Positions 22,750 to 36,400 of a stretch of 64,000 nucleotides of DNA are shown here, piece after piece. A program made the translations under genes and the position numbers. The notes beneath the pieces are model-generated. The model was not told the origin of the DNA. It saw nothing but the letters and a program-made list of their open reading frames with translations, and did no database searches. The stretch comes from Raphanus sativus (lineage: Eukaryota > Streptophyta > Magnoliopsida > Brassicales > Brassicaceae). The stretch is taken from assembly GCF_000801105.2 (NCBI RefSeq), contig NC_079512.1, positions 2,294,263-2,358,262 of the forward strand, read 5' to 3'. The stretch's first letter is position 1. Each line of letters starts with the position of its first letter.

Positions 22750-24177
22750 ACGAAGAAGAGACGAAAGAGAAGAGTTTTTTTTTTTAATTCTTTATTTGAA
22801 TATATATAATTTTTGTGTGTTTAAATAAAAAAGATAAAAGATGTAATAATTGGCATGTCACGATTACAATAGATGGTTGAGTGATTGTGTTTTTGGTGGA
22901 TAATAAACGAGAGGAGAGGAACAAGTTATGAATCTGGATGTGGTTTTGAATATCCCAGGAGTTATGTTATCCATTTAGATAATTATTTAAATGCCACGTG
23001 CTCTATTAGATACCTCACAGAATCAGTACCATGGAGTCAATGAGATGTTTGTAAGACTGAAGAAGAAGACATCCCCTGAAAAACAGAGCAGAGGCAAGTA
23101 GGACTTGGCATGGGCTTGTAAAGTGCTAGACCCGAAGCCCACTTGCTCCACCCAGATGTAACAACAGTTGAGCAAAATAAGCATAGATCCGAGTGTGTAT
23201 GTAAAATATAGAGAAGTACTTACTATAGCTATTAAGATAGAGTATTTTGTTATTAGAGTTTTAAAAAATGAGAGTTCGAAGATTTAGTTTAGAGCATCTC
23301 CAAAATGATTCTCTATTTTATAGTTTGCAAAACTCTATATTTGAAGTTTCAAAGTATTTTTTTTTTTCAAAAATAGAATTTCAAACTTAACTTCAAAATT
23401 ATTTATAATTTACTCTATAACTCTTATATTTATTATAATTAATGTAAATAAACAAAACCTTTATAAATAAATAGAACATATATAAAAAATATTACAACAA
23501 TATTAATTAATAAAATCTTACACTACAATATAAATTATAAATAAAAATACATAACTAAACATTAAAATATAAGAAAATACCACATTATTCCCTAAAATTA
23601 TTTTCATAATGTTTCATCTTCGGTTACACAAAATTTGTATAGACAATATTATAGAGATTTTGGAGGTTCCAAAACAAATTTACTATATCATTAGTGTTGT
23701 TGTAATATTTAAATGTGTGTCATAATTTTTGTCTTCACGTACTTTTTAAAAAATATTTTTGTATTAAGTTTCTTTTGTAATATTCTTATTGACTAATTTT
23801 AAAATAATATTAATTTAATTTAATTTTAAGTGTAAAACTTCAATTTATAAAAATAAATCTGAAATAATTATGAAATATAAAAAAATTTAAGATTAAAACG
23901 ATAAACAAAACAATTAAGAATTATAAATGTGATGTGTAGTTAATTATAAGCACCAAAATGCAGATAAAAATATAAATTTCAAATTTGAAATTTTGAATAG
24001 TAAAACTTACCAAAACTCTAAATTTGAAGTTTTTTTTGAGACAAAAAAACTATATTTAAAATAGTCAACTTTTATATTTTAGTTCTTTTACATAATGGGT
24101 TAACCGCGGTTTTAATTAAAAAAAAGTCAATAAACAAACCTCAGACTGTTTCAGCTTCTCTTTCTTATATGCTTTAA
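22750..24177. repeat. LON promoter, then MITE remnant and AT-rich spacer
   Basis: The first few hundred bases are the LON upstream region. From 23292 (gagcatctccaaaatg) to about 24070 the sequence resembles a MITE of the gagcatctcc family (compare 7719-8390), with facing copies of aaactctatatttgaagttt (about 23328) and aaactctaaatttgaagttt (about 24012). The right terminus is not clear. From about 24078 to 24177 it is the left part of a segment duplicated at 31152-31251. Confidence 0.5.
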
Positions 24178-25099
24178 CTAGAGTCGGCCCGCCCTACGGG
24201 CGGGATACAAATTAACAAATAATTTAAATAGTTAGACTAAATATTTAATATAAATTGTTATTATGTTAAAATAAACATATTAGTTAAATTTTGTACATAT
24301 TATTATATTTGAAGACAAAATAAAATATGTTATCTGAAAATTAGTTATGATTTTTAAAATAAATAATACTTGTTATTTTTAAAAATATAATTTTTCTTTT
24401 TTTTTTGTTAAAAGTTTCAGATGAATTGCTTTTGTTAAGTAATCTATGTTTAATTATATATTAAGAATTGAATGTGGTATTACATCATCTTGATATTTTT
24501 TTCCTTTCATTTTGCTAGTAGAAAAAATACAAACTTGTAAATGCACATATTTGTTTGGTTAAATTTATATACTTTAGTGGATTATTTTATTTTTTTACAG
24601 TAGATTATTCTTGAAATATTGTTTTAGTTAAAATGTATGATTAATTATAAAATTATTTATGTAATATTATATATTTAATGAATATATCTGACCAAGATAA
24701 TAAAAATATACATGTTTGCTATAAGTTTCTATTTATAAATTTATTTGAAAATCAAGTAAACCATGTTTTAATATAAATGATTATAGTTTTTGAAATAAAT
24801 GTTACTGATTAGTTTAAAACAATTAATGGTTAATTTTCATAATATAAATTTAAAATATTAATTTCTTAAAAGTCATTGTTTTAATTATAAATTTACTAAA
24901 TTTTACGATAGATTATTGTTGAAATTTTATTTGATGTAAAATGTATAAATTTAAAATATTAATTATAGCATTATTTATTTAATATTAGATATTTTATTAA
25001 CATATTTGACACAAATAATAAAATTAATATTCATGTGTTGCTTGATTTTTTATTCAATATATGTGAAAATCAAGTTAACTATGTTATTTGAATAAAGGA

Positions 25100-25440
25100 T
25101 ATCAGCTCTGAACTTTATGGGTTACGGGCGTGCAACAGGAGCATATCAGTTCTGCATGCTGAGATGGAAAGTTTACTTTGAGCAACCTCATATATAAGAG
25201 ACATGAGGGTAAACGGACTGTTCGGATCTGGTCGACATGACTTTGAATCTGATGGATTGGCCAACCTTTACGACAGGGATAGAGGAGTTCCAAAAACTAC
25301 AGAAAGATTTCAAGGTTGTGAATCTGTCTCATATACCTTGGAATCAGAATGGTCGAGCTGATGCGCTAGCACAAAAAGTAAGAATCAAATGATTTTTTTT
25401 TCATATAGATCAGACCCGGACAGACAGAGAGACTCCTATG
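25100..25440 (+). pseudogene. RNase H-like fragment (LINE-type)
   Basis: Broken frames resemble the C-terminal part of plant RNase H-like (RVT_3) domains: LHAEMES near 25155, a DMTLNLMDWPTF-like stretch near 25237, LSHIPWNQNGRADALA near 25325 and IDQTRTD near 25407. Conserved pieces lie in different frames, so it is non-functional. It is probably a captured fragment in the Helitron or an older insertion within it. Confidence 0.6.
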
Positions 25441-25678
25441 AAAAACGGCATGTGTGCCACCACTTGATTTAGCATACATGGATAGTTGACAGAAAAAAAA
25501 GATTTTGATTTTCAAAATGAATTTTATTGATGCATTTTTCCAATAAACATTTTTGATTTCTGAAATCAATGTTTTAATTATAAGTTAATTTGTGAATGTT
25601 CTTTTTCATCATTTTGTTAAATTTTATGGAAAATTGCCTAACTTTTGCTTGCTTAATCCTTATGGTACATCAAAGATT

Positions 25679-25717
25679 ATTGGTTCTGTCATTTTTTTTT
25701 GTCAGCATTGGTTCTGT
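25679..25717 (-). repeat. Micro-insertion with 11-bp duplication
   Basis: attggttctgt occurs at 25679-25689 and 25707-25717, flanking a 17-bp insert that on the minus strand is gctgac followed by A9 and tg. Confidence 0.55.
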
Positions 25718-26137
25718 AATTTAAAAATATTTGCTAAATCATTTGTTATTATTTTATGATTTATATTTCATACATCTTACCGGGTTGTTTATGGATTTTA
25801 TTCTAAAAGAGACTTTTTAATTAAAAATACAAATACAAATACAAAATTCCAAAGAAAGAACTTAAGAATTTGTAAATATTATTATAATCTATATATTCGA
25901 TTTGAAAAATCAGTAAACTTTACTTAGACTATTAAATTGCAAAAATGATCGGCAACCTTCATGTTTTGATAAAATGACATAAGATTCAAAACTTAGCAGC
26001 AAACAAACATGGCACCTTCAAAAAACAGAATCTCACTATATTATATGTGTAGTGCGTTTCGCATCAATTCATAGTTAGATCATAGCAGCAACTGTCTCCA
26101 CACAGGTGTCAGCTCTTGCCTTGTCAGAATCCAAAAC

Positions 26138-26720
26138 TTACTTTGAAGCTTTGATGACAATTTGATTATTGACATAATGCTTAAGACAAACAGGGATACA
26201 GACCTTAGCCCCACCCATCAGCTCGGTTCTGGTGTCACAAGTCTTCCTCACAGTGAAGAAACCTTTCTGTCCACAAACATCACACCTTGCAGTAAGCTTT
26301 GTCACAGAATCAGTTATTGGTAAATATTCAAGAACATCACCGAAGCTCCTACATTTTACCAATAAAGGATCATTAAAGTTAGAGCTCAACGGAAAATGTT
26401 AAAGATTTGAAGTAAAATTGTCAAGTAACACCTTAAATAATCACCATCAACGACTGCAACAATGCCCGTTTTGCCATCATCATCAGCGTCTTTGCATCAG
26501 CAAAACTCATAAAGATTTCCAGAGAACTGAGCTTCGTCAATACCAATCACATCACAACCTGCCAATCATTAAAAAAAAACACATCTTCAATCCAAATCTT
26601 TCACAATAAGACAACAATTACTACCAAAAGGACGAAAGACTTTACCTTGTGGTAAGCATCTTCACGATATTGAATGCATGGCCAATTTGGCTATACGTTC
26701 GGCTACCTCTACGATCTTGC
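26138..26720 (-). pseudogene. Thymidine kinase (TK1 type) fragment
   Basis: The C-terminal exon (26138 to about 26350) encodes SFGDVLEYLPITDSVTKLTA then ARCDVCGQKGFFTVRKT and VCLKHYVNNQ: the zinc-binding lasso end of a TK1-type thymidine kinase. Upstream, at about 26430-26560, the frame reads DVIGIDEAQFSGNLYEFC, then an in-frame TGA, then KDADDDGKTGIVAVVDGDYL, the conserved TK block with the catalytic-Glu motif DEAQF. Remnants of a preceding exon reach about 26720. The N-terminal P-loop exon is missing, so this is a broken, truncated copy, with introns retained, inside a Helitron. Confidence 0.8.
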
Positions 26721-27069
26721 TCAAAGTCTGGGGTCTAGATCCATAATAAAATAATGCACTTGCACAGACCATTTTACTTTGATTGGGCGAGAATGAACGT
26801 TTCTGGAAAGTGATACTTCATAACTCTTCAACTCTGCTACCATACAAAAGTCAATCCAAGATTATTTCAAGCGACACAAAAAGAATTCTAGAGTTCTACA
26901 AATCTATGAAAAATAGCTCTCATGTGTTACATAAAGAGGATAACATTAGATTTGTGGGTTACTAAATACTGTTAATGATCAATGTAAAGAGATCTACAAT
27001 CACAGAATGAGAATGATTATGCATACATGATGAACACTATATGGTTGAAGATAAAGCCTTTACATCTAA

Positions 27070-27526
27070 CTAATGTGGCAGAGTGCACTCAACTTGATTA
27101 GGTGACTCCGTTATCTCATCCAAAGTGGTTGAATCATGGAACCGTATCAATAGAGGAGAGACAGGTGACGCACCGAGTGAGGCGGTGGAGTTGACGGTGG
27201 CTAGCATGAGAGTCACCTGGATACAGAAAAAAAATAAAATCATAATAAACAAACAGATTCGAAATCATCTCTAAATGAATAAAAGAGTTGAAAACATAAT
27301 TTTGATAAGCCCTTTTTCAAAAAAACAAACATAGTTTTGATAACTCTTAGTTTAAACGCCGCTGTGTATTTAAGAAACTACGATGAACTTGAGTTAGACA
27401 TAACAAATAAATCTCTTGTCAGATTAATAAGATGGTGAGGATGATGTCTATGGGATCCAGACTGACCTTTTTATAGGTGGTTCCACCGCCTAAAAAAGAG
27501 ATAGGGAGCACCGACTGAGGAATCAT
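27070..27526 (-). pseudogene. Unrecognised two-exon reading frame in Helitron
   Basis: An ATG at 27526 opens MIPQSVLPISFLGGGTTYKK (27526-27467), followed by a GT donor at 27466. An AG acceptor leads in frame to VTLMLATVNSTASLGASPVS and on to QVECTLPH before the stop (27216-27070). The two exons would give 68 residues, with no domain I recognise. It lies near the 5' end of the Helitron and is either a captured gene fragment or a small novel transcript. Splice sites and frame agree, but support is limited. Confidence 0.35.
27293..27343 (+). repeat. Micro-insertion with 16-bp duplication
   Basis: aacataattttgataa (27293-27308) and aacatagttttgataa (27328-27343, one mismatch) flank a 19-bp insert gccctttttc plus A-rich tail. 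The insert core gccctttttcaaaaaa is the same as at 3847-3867, so both came from the same source family. Confidence 0.65.
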
Positions 27527-27975
27527 GATTTGTGTGTGCTAAGAATTAAGAACGCTCTTAATGGCGATGAAGCACTTGATGACGAAACGAAGAACACGAA
27601 ATGACAGAAACTGGATCGTCTCTGCACCGATCGAAGATGAACGAAGAACACGAAGGTGAGCATAGCGACTGATTAGGGTTTCCATAGAAGTATGTGGTCC
27701 ATGGGCCGCAGAAGCGCAACACGAAGCCCGCAACAATGGAAATCATACTTTAATGAAACGGTGCGCATCTTACGTGTCGCAACAGGAGCACTCGAATTTC
27801 TGATGTGGCAGCTGACGTGTCAGCAGGAGAGAACCAACTCTCTTTTATATATATAGATGCTATTGGTAGGTATCAAACTGGTTTATAAATGATAAAAGAC
27901 AGTACTGATAAAAGAGATGTACAGAGACGAGTTTGGATGTGCCCCTTCTATTTTACGTTTTCCGATCTCTTACTT

Positions 27976-29878
<1,903 letters not shown>

Positions 29879-30371
29879 GTACAAATGCCTTTGAAGAAGT
29901 TACAGAAATCAAGAAGACAGAAAGCTTTGTTATAAACACCTGAAAAACTTTTCTCTTATTAAACCCCGCTATTTTATACATACACAACTTCTGACCATAA
30001 CCATTTTTGGTTTTATCAGCCAACCCCCACATACGCACATATTCTAAGAACATCATCAGTGGTAAAATTTCTCAAGTGGGTATCTCAATAAATTAGTGTT
30101 AGTATAATTTATCAAGTAAATAAATTTAAATATAGAATAAATAAGACCATATAGAATTGGTAGTCTTTCACAATCATAAGAAACTCTTCTCACTTTTTTA
30201 GATTCTCTTATTTTTCTATTTTTGTTTAATTATTTTTATGTTGAAAGACTCATCCTCAATGCAGATGGTATAAGGTACTTTACTTTCAGATTTCAAAAGT
30301 AAAACTAATCTAAAAAAAAACAATACAAAAAAAAAAAAATCTTTCCTTTGTACATTTCTATGTTCTCATCC

Positions 30372-30915
30372 TTAAGCATGAGCATCTGCGTGTTGCAACA
30401 CTTCTCTGAGGACAGAAGCTATTCTATGAGACGTATAATGTTCTAAAAACATCTCTTCGACTCTTTCAGACCCATTTCTCCCCATCCTTAGCCTTGACTG
30501 ATCAGCTTCCATCGCCAGCTTTACTATGCTCTTGGCGAGAGGTGTCACGCCTTCTTTACGGCTGCTATGTATGGAGCTACGGCTAGTGTTTTGTTGACAA
30601 AGTGAACGTGATTTCTCAAGTTTCTTGTCTTGGACAAAGTTGCGCACTTCTGTCTCGAACTTTGTCTGTAGCGTGTGAATCAATCATCACCCCTGCAAAA
30701 AACGGAAGATGCTTAACCAGCTCCGGTTTAAAATAATGCTCTCTCATCTCATGAATCCACCAAAGGATCTTATGAATTGCTTTTCCAGCATCTTCCTTGG
30801 GACCAGCATCCAGGACCAGACATTTCCCAGCCACAGCAGTATTCAGAACAATCAAATCAGTCTTGAGAGCTGTATCTATCGCTTCCTGACCCTTTGCAGA
30901 GCCGACCTGGAACAT
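30372..30915 (-). pseudogene. GT4-family glycosyltransferase remnant (At1g75420-like)
   Basis: Pieces of a UDP-glycosyltransferase/GT4 protein in order: GSAKGQEAIDTALKTDLIVL and ILWWIHEMREHYFKPELVKH (to about 30685), then a jump to TKFETEVRNFVQDKKLEK, then VHFVNKTLAVAPYIAA in another frame, then KEGVTPLAKSIVKLA and ERVEEMFLEHYTSHRIASVL ending VLQHADAHA at 30372. Two internal deletions and frameshifts remove most of the catalytic region. From memory it matches At1g75420, which belongs between the LON gene and BLH3, so it is the decayed collinear copy. Confidence 0.8.
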
Positions 30916-31151
30916 ATAACTAGTTAAACCAAACAGTAAATGAAATTCCTTTTGACTCTAAAGTTGCTATCTAGCTAGCTAGGCCTGTGATTTCGGTTTA
31001 TTAGGTTTGGGTATTTTCTGTTTCGGTTATTTCATTTGGCCACAATCCCACCTAGGGCAGTGAACCGGAAAAGATGTCGACAACGGTCCCTTTTTTAAAA
31101 AAAAAATACAATACAACGGTCATGATCCAGCGGTCGACTGGTGAGTGGTGA

Positions 31152-31405
31152 CTTTTATAGTTTTAGTTCTTTTACATAATGGGTTAATCCCGGTTTTAAT
31201 TAAAAATAGACAATAAACAAACCTCAAAGACTGTTCTCTTTCATATATGCTTAATGCTATTGGTAGGTATCAAACTGGTTTATAAATGATAAAAGAGATG
31301 TACAGAGAAGAGTCAACGCTAAGAAAAACACAACAGAGGTTCTCACGCATCTAACTCGATCCATAAGTGAGTTGTGTCCCTTCTATTTTCTGATCTCTAC
31401 TCATT
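31152..31405. repeat. Duplicated flank with Helitron empty site
   Basis: This matches 24078-24177 joined to 27858-27975: ttagttcttttacataatgg, caataaacaaacctca, then gcttaatgctattggtaggt. The uninterrupted aatgctatt marks the site where copy 1's flank received the 3.68-kb Helitron. Confidence 0.85.
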
Positions 31406-33270
31406 CAGAAACCAGCATTGTAATGTGTACTGGACTCGAGCTTCTTCACTTCGACTAGTTTTGTTACAGCCTGAAAAAAAAACATGTATTAGTTTTAACC
31501 TTATAAGAAGAAAAGTTATATAATAAGCGTAAACTTTACTTTACTACCTTGATGAAGTCGTTAGGGACAACGTAATCGTGGCCTGCACGTAAAGCTAACA
31601 TCCCTGCTTCGGTACATATGTTACGCATATCTGCTCCGTTGAACCCCTGTAAGGACAAGTTTTAATGCAAAGTTTTTGTTCTGTTTTGCTTAGAACAAAC
31701 ACGAAACGTGACAGATGTGACGAACCTCAGATAGCTTCACGACCTTTTCGTAGTCGATATCTCCTTGTTTAGTAATACCAGAAGCATGAATCTTGAGGAT
31801 TCTCATTCTAGCGTCTTCGTTAGGCAATGAGAACTCTATCTTCTTATCGATTCTACCGGGTCTAAGAAGCGCAGGGTCAAGCACATCAGGTCTGTTTGTT
31901 GCCATTATAACCTTCACCTAAAAGTAAAAGTGTCATTAGACACACATGTTCATCAAAACCAACAAGATGCAAGAAGAGAGATAGATACCTTATCAAGTTC
32001 GTTGAATCCATCAAGTTGAGAGAGAAGCTCGATGAGGACTCTGTAACACTCACTAGTTTCTCCTTCTCCGTAGGTGGATCTACGTCTACCAATAGCATCA
32101 ATCTCATCCATAAAGATGATGCATGGCTACGTAATAACCAGAAGAATGTTTCTTTCAGTACAAGTCACAACAACAAGTAGCAGTGAGCAAGAAAGAAAAC
32201 TTACTTGATGTTCACAAGCATATTTAAACATCTCTCTCACCATCAATGAACTCTCTCCCATATATCTACTAACAAGCGAGCTTGAAACAACCTAACAACA
32301 AAAAAAAAACAGATTATATTAAGACTATAAGTTACATACACTATAAGTCTTTAAAGACTAACCGTCAGAAAAGTTGAATCGATATTGCTAGCGATCGCTC
32401 TTGCTATCAATGTCTTTCCAGTACCAGGCGGTCCATAGAGAAGCACTCCCTGTTACATTAGGTCAAAATAATGAATCACTTTGCAGAATCTAAATAAAAT
32501 AAGAAGGAACCAAAACCAACCTTGGGAGGCTTTATACCAAGTCGTTCAAAAATGTCAGGATCTACGAGAGGACGTTCAATCCAATCTCTGACATCTTCGA
32601 GTTGATGATTTAACCCACCAAGATCTGAGTAACTCACATCACCATGATGATGTTGATACACCATCTTATGAACCAACGTATTAACCTTAGGAGGGAGGAT
32701 TCTCATTATCGTATACGTTCTTCTTTGAAGAGTGACTCTGGTTCCAGAAACTAGCTTCGATTGAGCCACTAAGCTTGAGCAATTCACTATGAGACGGTCT
32801 CCTTCGTTTACTTTCACAAGAACTGAGATCAAAACTGTATAAGCGAATGATCTTGAAACAAGAATCAAAATTCAAGAAAATCAAGAACGAGTTTAGAATA
32901 GTTTTTACATCTTTCTTTGCCTAGAGGTCGCACGACTTCTCCAACCAATTCTGCATTAGTAGTGGTCAGGTACGTGAGCTCGTCTCCAGTTTCTTCCAGC
33001 GTTATCTTCAAAGCTTCCAGATTCTCTTTCGCTGGATCAGAAACACGGAAAACTTGAAACGCAAGCAATCGAATGGGAAACCTTAGGGTTTAGAAAGGAG
33101 TACTGACCAGTTATGATTACTTCTTGCCAGCTTTTTCGATTGGAGAGAAAACCCTTGTACAAATCAATGACGTCGACGTGGAGTCTCCTCGCTCTCTCTC
33201 TGATAGCTATAAGCGTGGCTTGGAGTCTCCTCGCTCTCTCTTCTTCTCCGTCTTCCGTGGAAGAAGCCAT
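31405..33270 (-). CDS. Divergent RPT4-like AAA ATPase, copy 2
   Basis: Close paralogue of 27976-29878, also predicted intact: start 33270 ([20 protein letters not shown]), GPPGTGKT near 32430, Walker B IIFMDEID near 32110, [20 protein letters not shown] near 31880, [15 protein letters not shown] near 31640, end [11 protein letters not shown], stop 31405. Its first exon is longer and contains a short internal repeat (ERARRLQ and ERARRLH). The intron that copy 1 has after LPPK is absent here: [20 protein letters not shown] runs through (near 32690), leaving nine exons. The pore loop is RYMGESS, hydrophobic as in normal RPT4. The C-terminal [20 protein letters not shown] block is almost the same as in copy 1. 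Role inferred: proteasome base subunit variant. Confidence 0.85.
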
Positions 33271-33409
33271 TTACAAAATGCCTTTGAAGTTACACAAAAA
33301 ATCAAGAAAGCGAAAAGCTTTTATAAACACCTGAGACTTTGCTTTTATTAAACCCCGCTATTTTATACATATTCAACTCCTGACCATAAACATTTTGATT
33401 TTATCACGT

Positions 33410-36400
33410 AGACTTCACCGCTTGAAGTGTGATCGCGAAGGCTTCACCGCTTGAAGTCAGTGAGATTGGTTTTTTTTTTTTTTAAGCTTTGCAATTCACG
33501 CCGTTTGACGATACTCATGAAGGAAGTCTTGCCATTTTAATTAGAGCGTTACTTTCTTTTGTATCCCTCTGGGCCAGAGAGAAAGGTTAGCAGCGAGAGT
33601 TTTCTCCTTCGTATGCTTATTATAATGGGCTTTTAAAAGGCTTTTAAAGTCCTCAGAACAGTAACGCCACTGAAGTTATCATATTAACAAAAATTCGTTT
33701 TTAACAAAAGTGGTAGCATACATGTACGTCGAGAAGAACAATCTGAAGAGAAAGCCATATATGCTTTACCCTATCCGATCCACATACTCGAGGACTCTAG
33801 TCACTCTACTGCGATGTAGACATACTTACTATCCTTTTGAATAATATGTCAAAATACGATCGTTTTCACGCACCAACAATTATCACGAGATCATTTGTCA
33901 CATAATATACGTGTTCTTTATATTAAGGTACATCTATTCGAGTCATGCACGAGCTATAATACTTTCACATCTCATCACTCATATCATATCTATTTTTAGA
34001 AACTTCATCAGCTCTTGTATATATGTGTAATCTCTCTGATACTCTAATCAGAAGCACATCAACTATATTAACGCAGCCTCACACATTTTAATTCCTAATG
34101 TTTGTTTTTTTGATCAAAAAAAAAAAAAAAAACATTAGGAATTAAAATGTGTTAGACTAATGTATGTTCATGTTTTTAGTCTAAATTTTGGTTTATAAGT
34201 TTTTCTACGAAAAATACTCAAATTTAGAAACTAAACATAATTTATCAGAAATTAAACTAATACATTCTAAAATTTTAGATTAAGTTTTTTGAAAGCATTA
34301 GTAGTAGCCATGGCTTTTTCCATCTGGATAAATACATTATTTGATCCTAAAAGACGGATAACAGAAAATCCACATAATCAAGAACCCAAGGAAAGGTAAC
34401 TAGAACCTACAACGGAACAACTTACAAAAACAACACTACCAAAAATCCAAGGAAATGTATCTAAAACTCACAACATAGCAACTTACAAACACAACACTAC
34501 GATGACATATAATCTATCTTAAACACATCAACTTAAACCATCTAAACAAAGACAAAGTACATTCCAATGCAGTAACCTCCTAAGTAGCAGAAAGCGGTGA
34601 TCTGAATATATCAACGCTGTTCTCGCAGCCAAATGATACCATATCCACTTGTAGAATCGAAGACACCACGTCTTCTCATCCCGAATCTATCGTTACTGCC
34701 TAAAGTCTGTCAAATGATACTATTCCCACTAGAAACCAAGAACCAAGACTTCACCACCCGACAAGAAGAATCGTGAAAGCTTCACGATACACACAGCTTT
34801 TGGATACTGATACGGCATGAACGTACTCTCGAACGGCCCACCATAGACCTTCACATAATCAAGCATCTATGGTCGACTCCCATAACAAATACAATCACTA
34901 AAACATCAAATCGACGAGAAATCACTGCATTCGCCACAACATAAAGAGAATTGTGCAATTGGAACTACCACACACCAAACAGCTAAACTGAGCTGGAGTG
35001 CAACAACATTACACAAGTAAGATAAACCAAAAAAGGTATGCAAAAAGCAAAATAGCCGTATAACTCTCCTTGAACCTATAGAAGTCCGTACATGAATCAA
35101 ACTTCCAGTCTACTGAAAAATAGATGAACTGAAATCATGTGCCTCCTTCTCAGAGAAGGGAAAAGACCGATCTGAGGAAAACGATTCTGATGCTTTATAC
35201 CACTAAACCCTAAAATCTGACCCGTCTGGGAGATCTCTTTACACCTAATTCGCCATATGGCTTACATTCACAACATAAATTAAATTAAGAATATTGCAAA
35301 CTAGTAAACTACCAATCATTCATTTAATAAGGCAACAGCGAACGAGTACAGCTTGTGCAAACAAAAGCTGTTAGTTTCTTACTCGCCATTTCCTCATTTA
35401 GCACTATCATCATTATCAAACAAAATTGATTCATCACCGTCTTAAGTTTTATATATTTTGGTTATTATTATTTCAAAACTCATCATCATAATTCGCTTTA
35501 GAAAATCACATTCATTTAACCTATTTTAATCATTTGATCCTTATAATGTATCTTTTGATCCCATATTCCACCTGCCATTTACCAACTCTACATTAAAAAG
35601 TTGTTTATCCAAAGAAAACAAATAATCCACTCATAAATCAACAAATATATAAAATAATTTTGTTAATACGTTGATTCTCCTCAAAAGGTTTTTGTCGGCT
35701 GTTCCAATCTAGAACAAAGCGAGGCCCAGTGAATGGATAAAATAAAGAAATTTTAAATAAAGATATACAGAAGGAAAATTAAAATAGACATTTATTAATA
35801 TGGACACAAAGCTGTTCGTTGGGTTTCCTTCTGTTAGCGTCCACAAGGCAAGTTCGCGGCCAAGTCTTTTGTTTTGGTCACTTTCACCAACCCTTGCGTC
35901 CGACACATCTACCTTATTTATTTCATTTTTAATAGTTTCTTCTATTTCAAAATTTTTATCATTTATTACACAACCTCCATATATCAAATTGGGATTTGGG
36001 ACAAGGAGTCGACCTATCAGAAAGCTCAAATCTCTTCCATTTTTAATTGTTTTATGAATAAATATTCTTCCCTCATGCCATGTATCTAATTATTTTATGA
36101 ATAGTGAGCTTTTCCTCATGTCATATATCACTTGATGAAGTTAAGAAAATGTGTTTTTTTGTTAGCGAAGTTATTGCGTAGTCACCAACTGGTTGTTAAG
36201 GCCTTAATCCCTCAATTAAGCAATTGAGCAGACACCCTTCTTCCTCAAAGAACATTTCTGGCAAGTCAAATTCTCCAGATTTACCTTCACACAAAATATA
36301 AAATACAAAAACTCTACCTCTAAGGATGGTTGTGTAATTTAACATTTTAATATTTAATACTATCTATTATTATTTTGTTGACATATTCTCCGTTTGGAAT

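Larger units (their letters stand above)
24178..27857 (-). mobile_element. Helitron with captured gene fragments, 3.68 kb
   Basis: Minus-strand 5' end A|TCTATATATATAAAAGAG (TC at 27857-27856) and 3' end CTAG|T (24181-24178), with a perfect 7-bp-stem hairpin cccgccc-tac-gggcggg at 24188-24204 just inside. Removing 24178-27857 joins gctttaa to tgctattggtaggtatcaaa. The duplicated segment at about 31250 reads gcttaatgctattggtaggt without the element, so the exact empty site is in this window. Fragments inside: RNase H-like (25.1-25.4 kb), thymidine kinase (26.1-26.7 kb) and an unknown two-exon frame (27.07-27.53 kb). No Rep/helicase. Confidence 0.88.

Noticed and set aside
27559..27660. Plus-strand Arg-rich frame MAMKHLMTKRRTRNDRNW that looks like a ribosomal protein tail
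   Set aside because: Short, inside the Helitron and without a matching partner exon; not convincing.
34300..35250. Possible LINE 3' end on the minus strand
   Set aside because: The texture is suggestive but there is no RT, endonuclease or RNase H motif and no target duplication.
35709..36057. Overlapping opposed frames of about 85-106 codons
   Set aside because: No recognisable domain, no splice context, and both strands open over the same bases, so neither is convincing.
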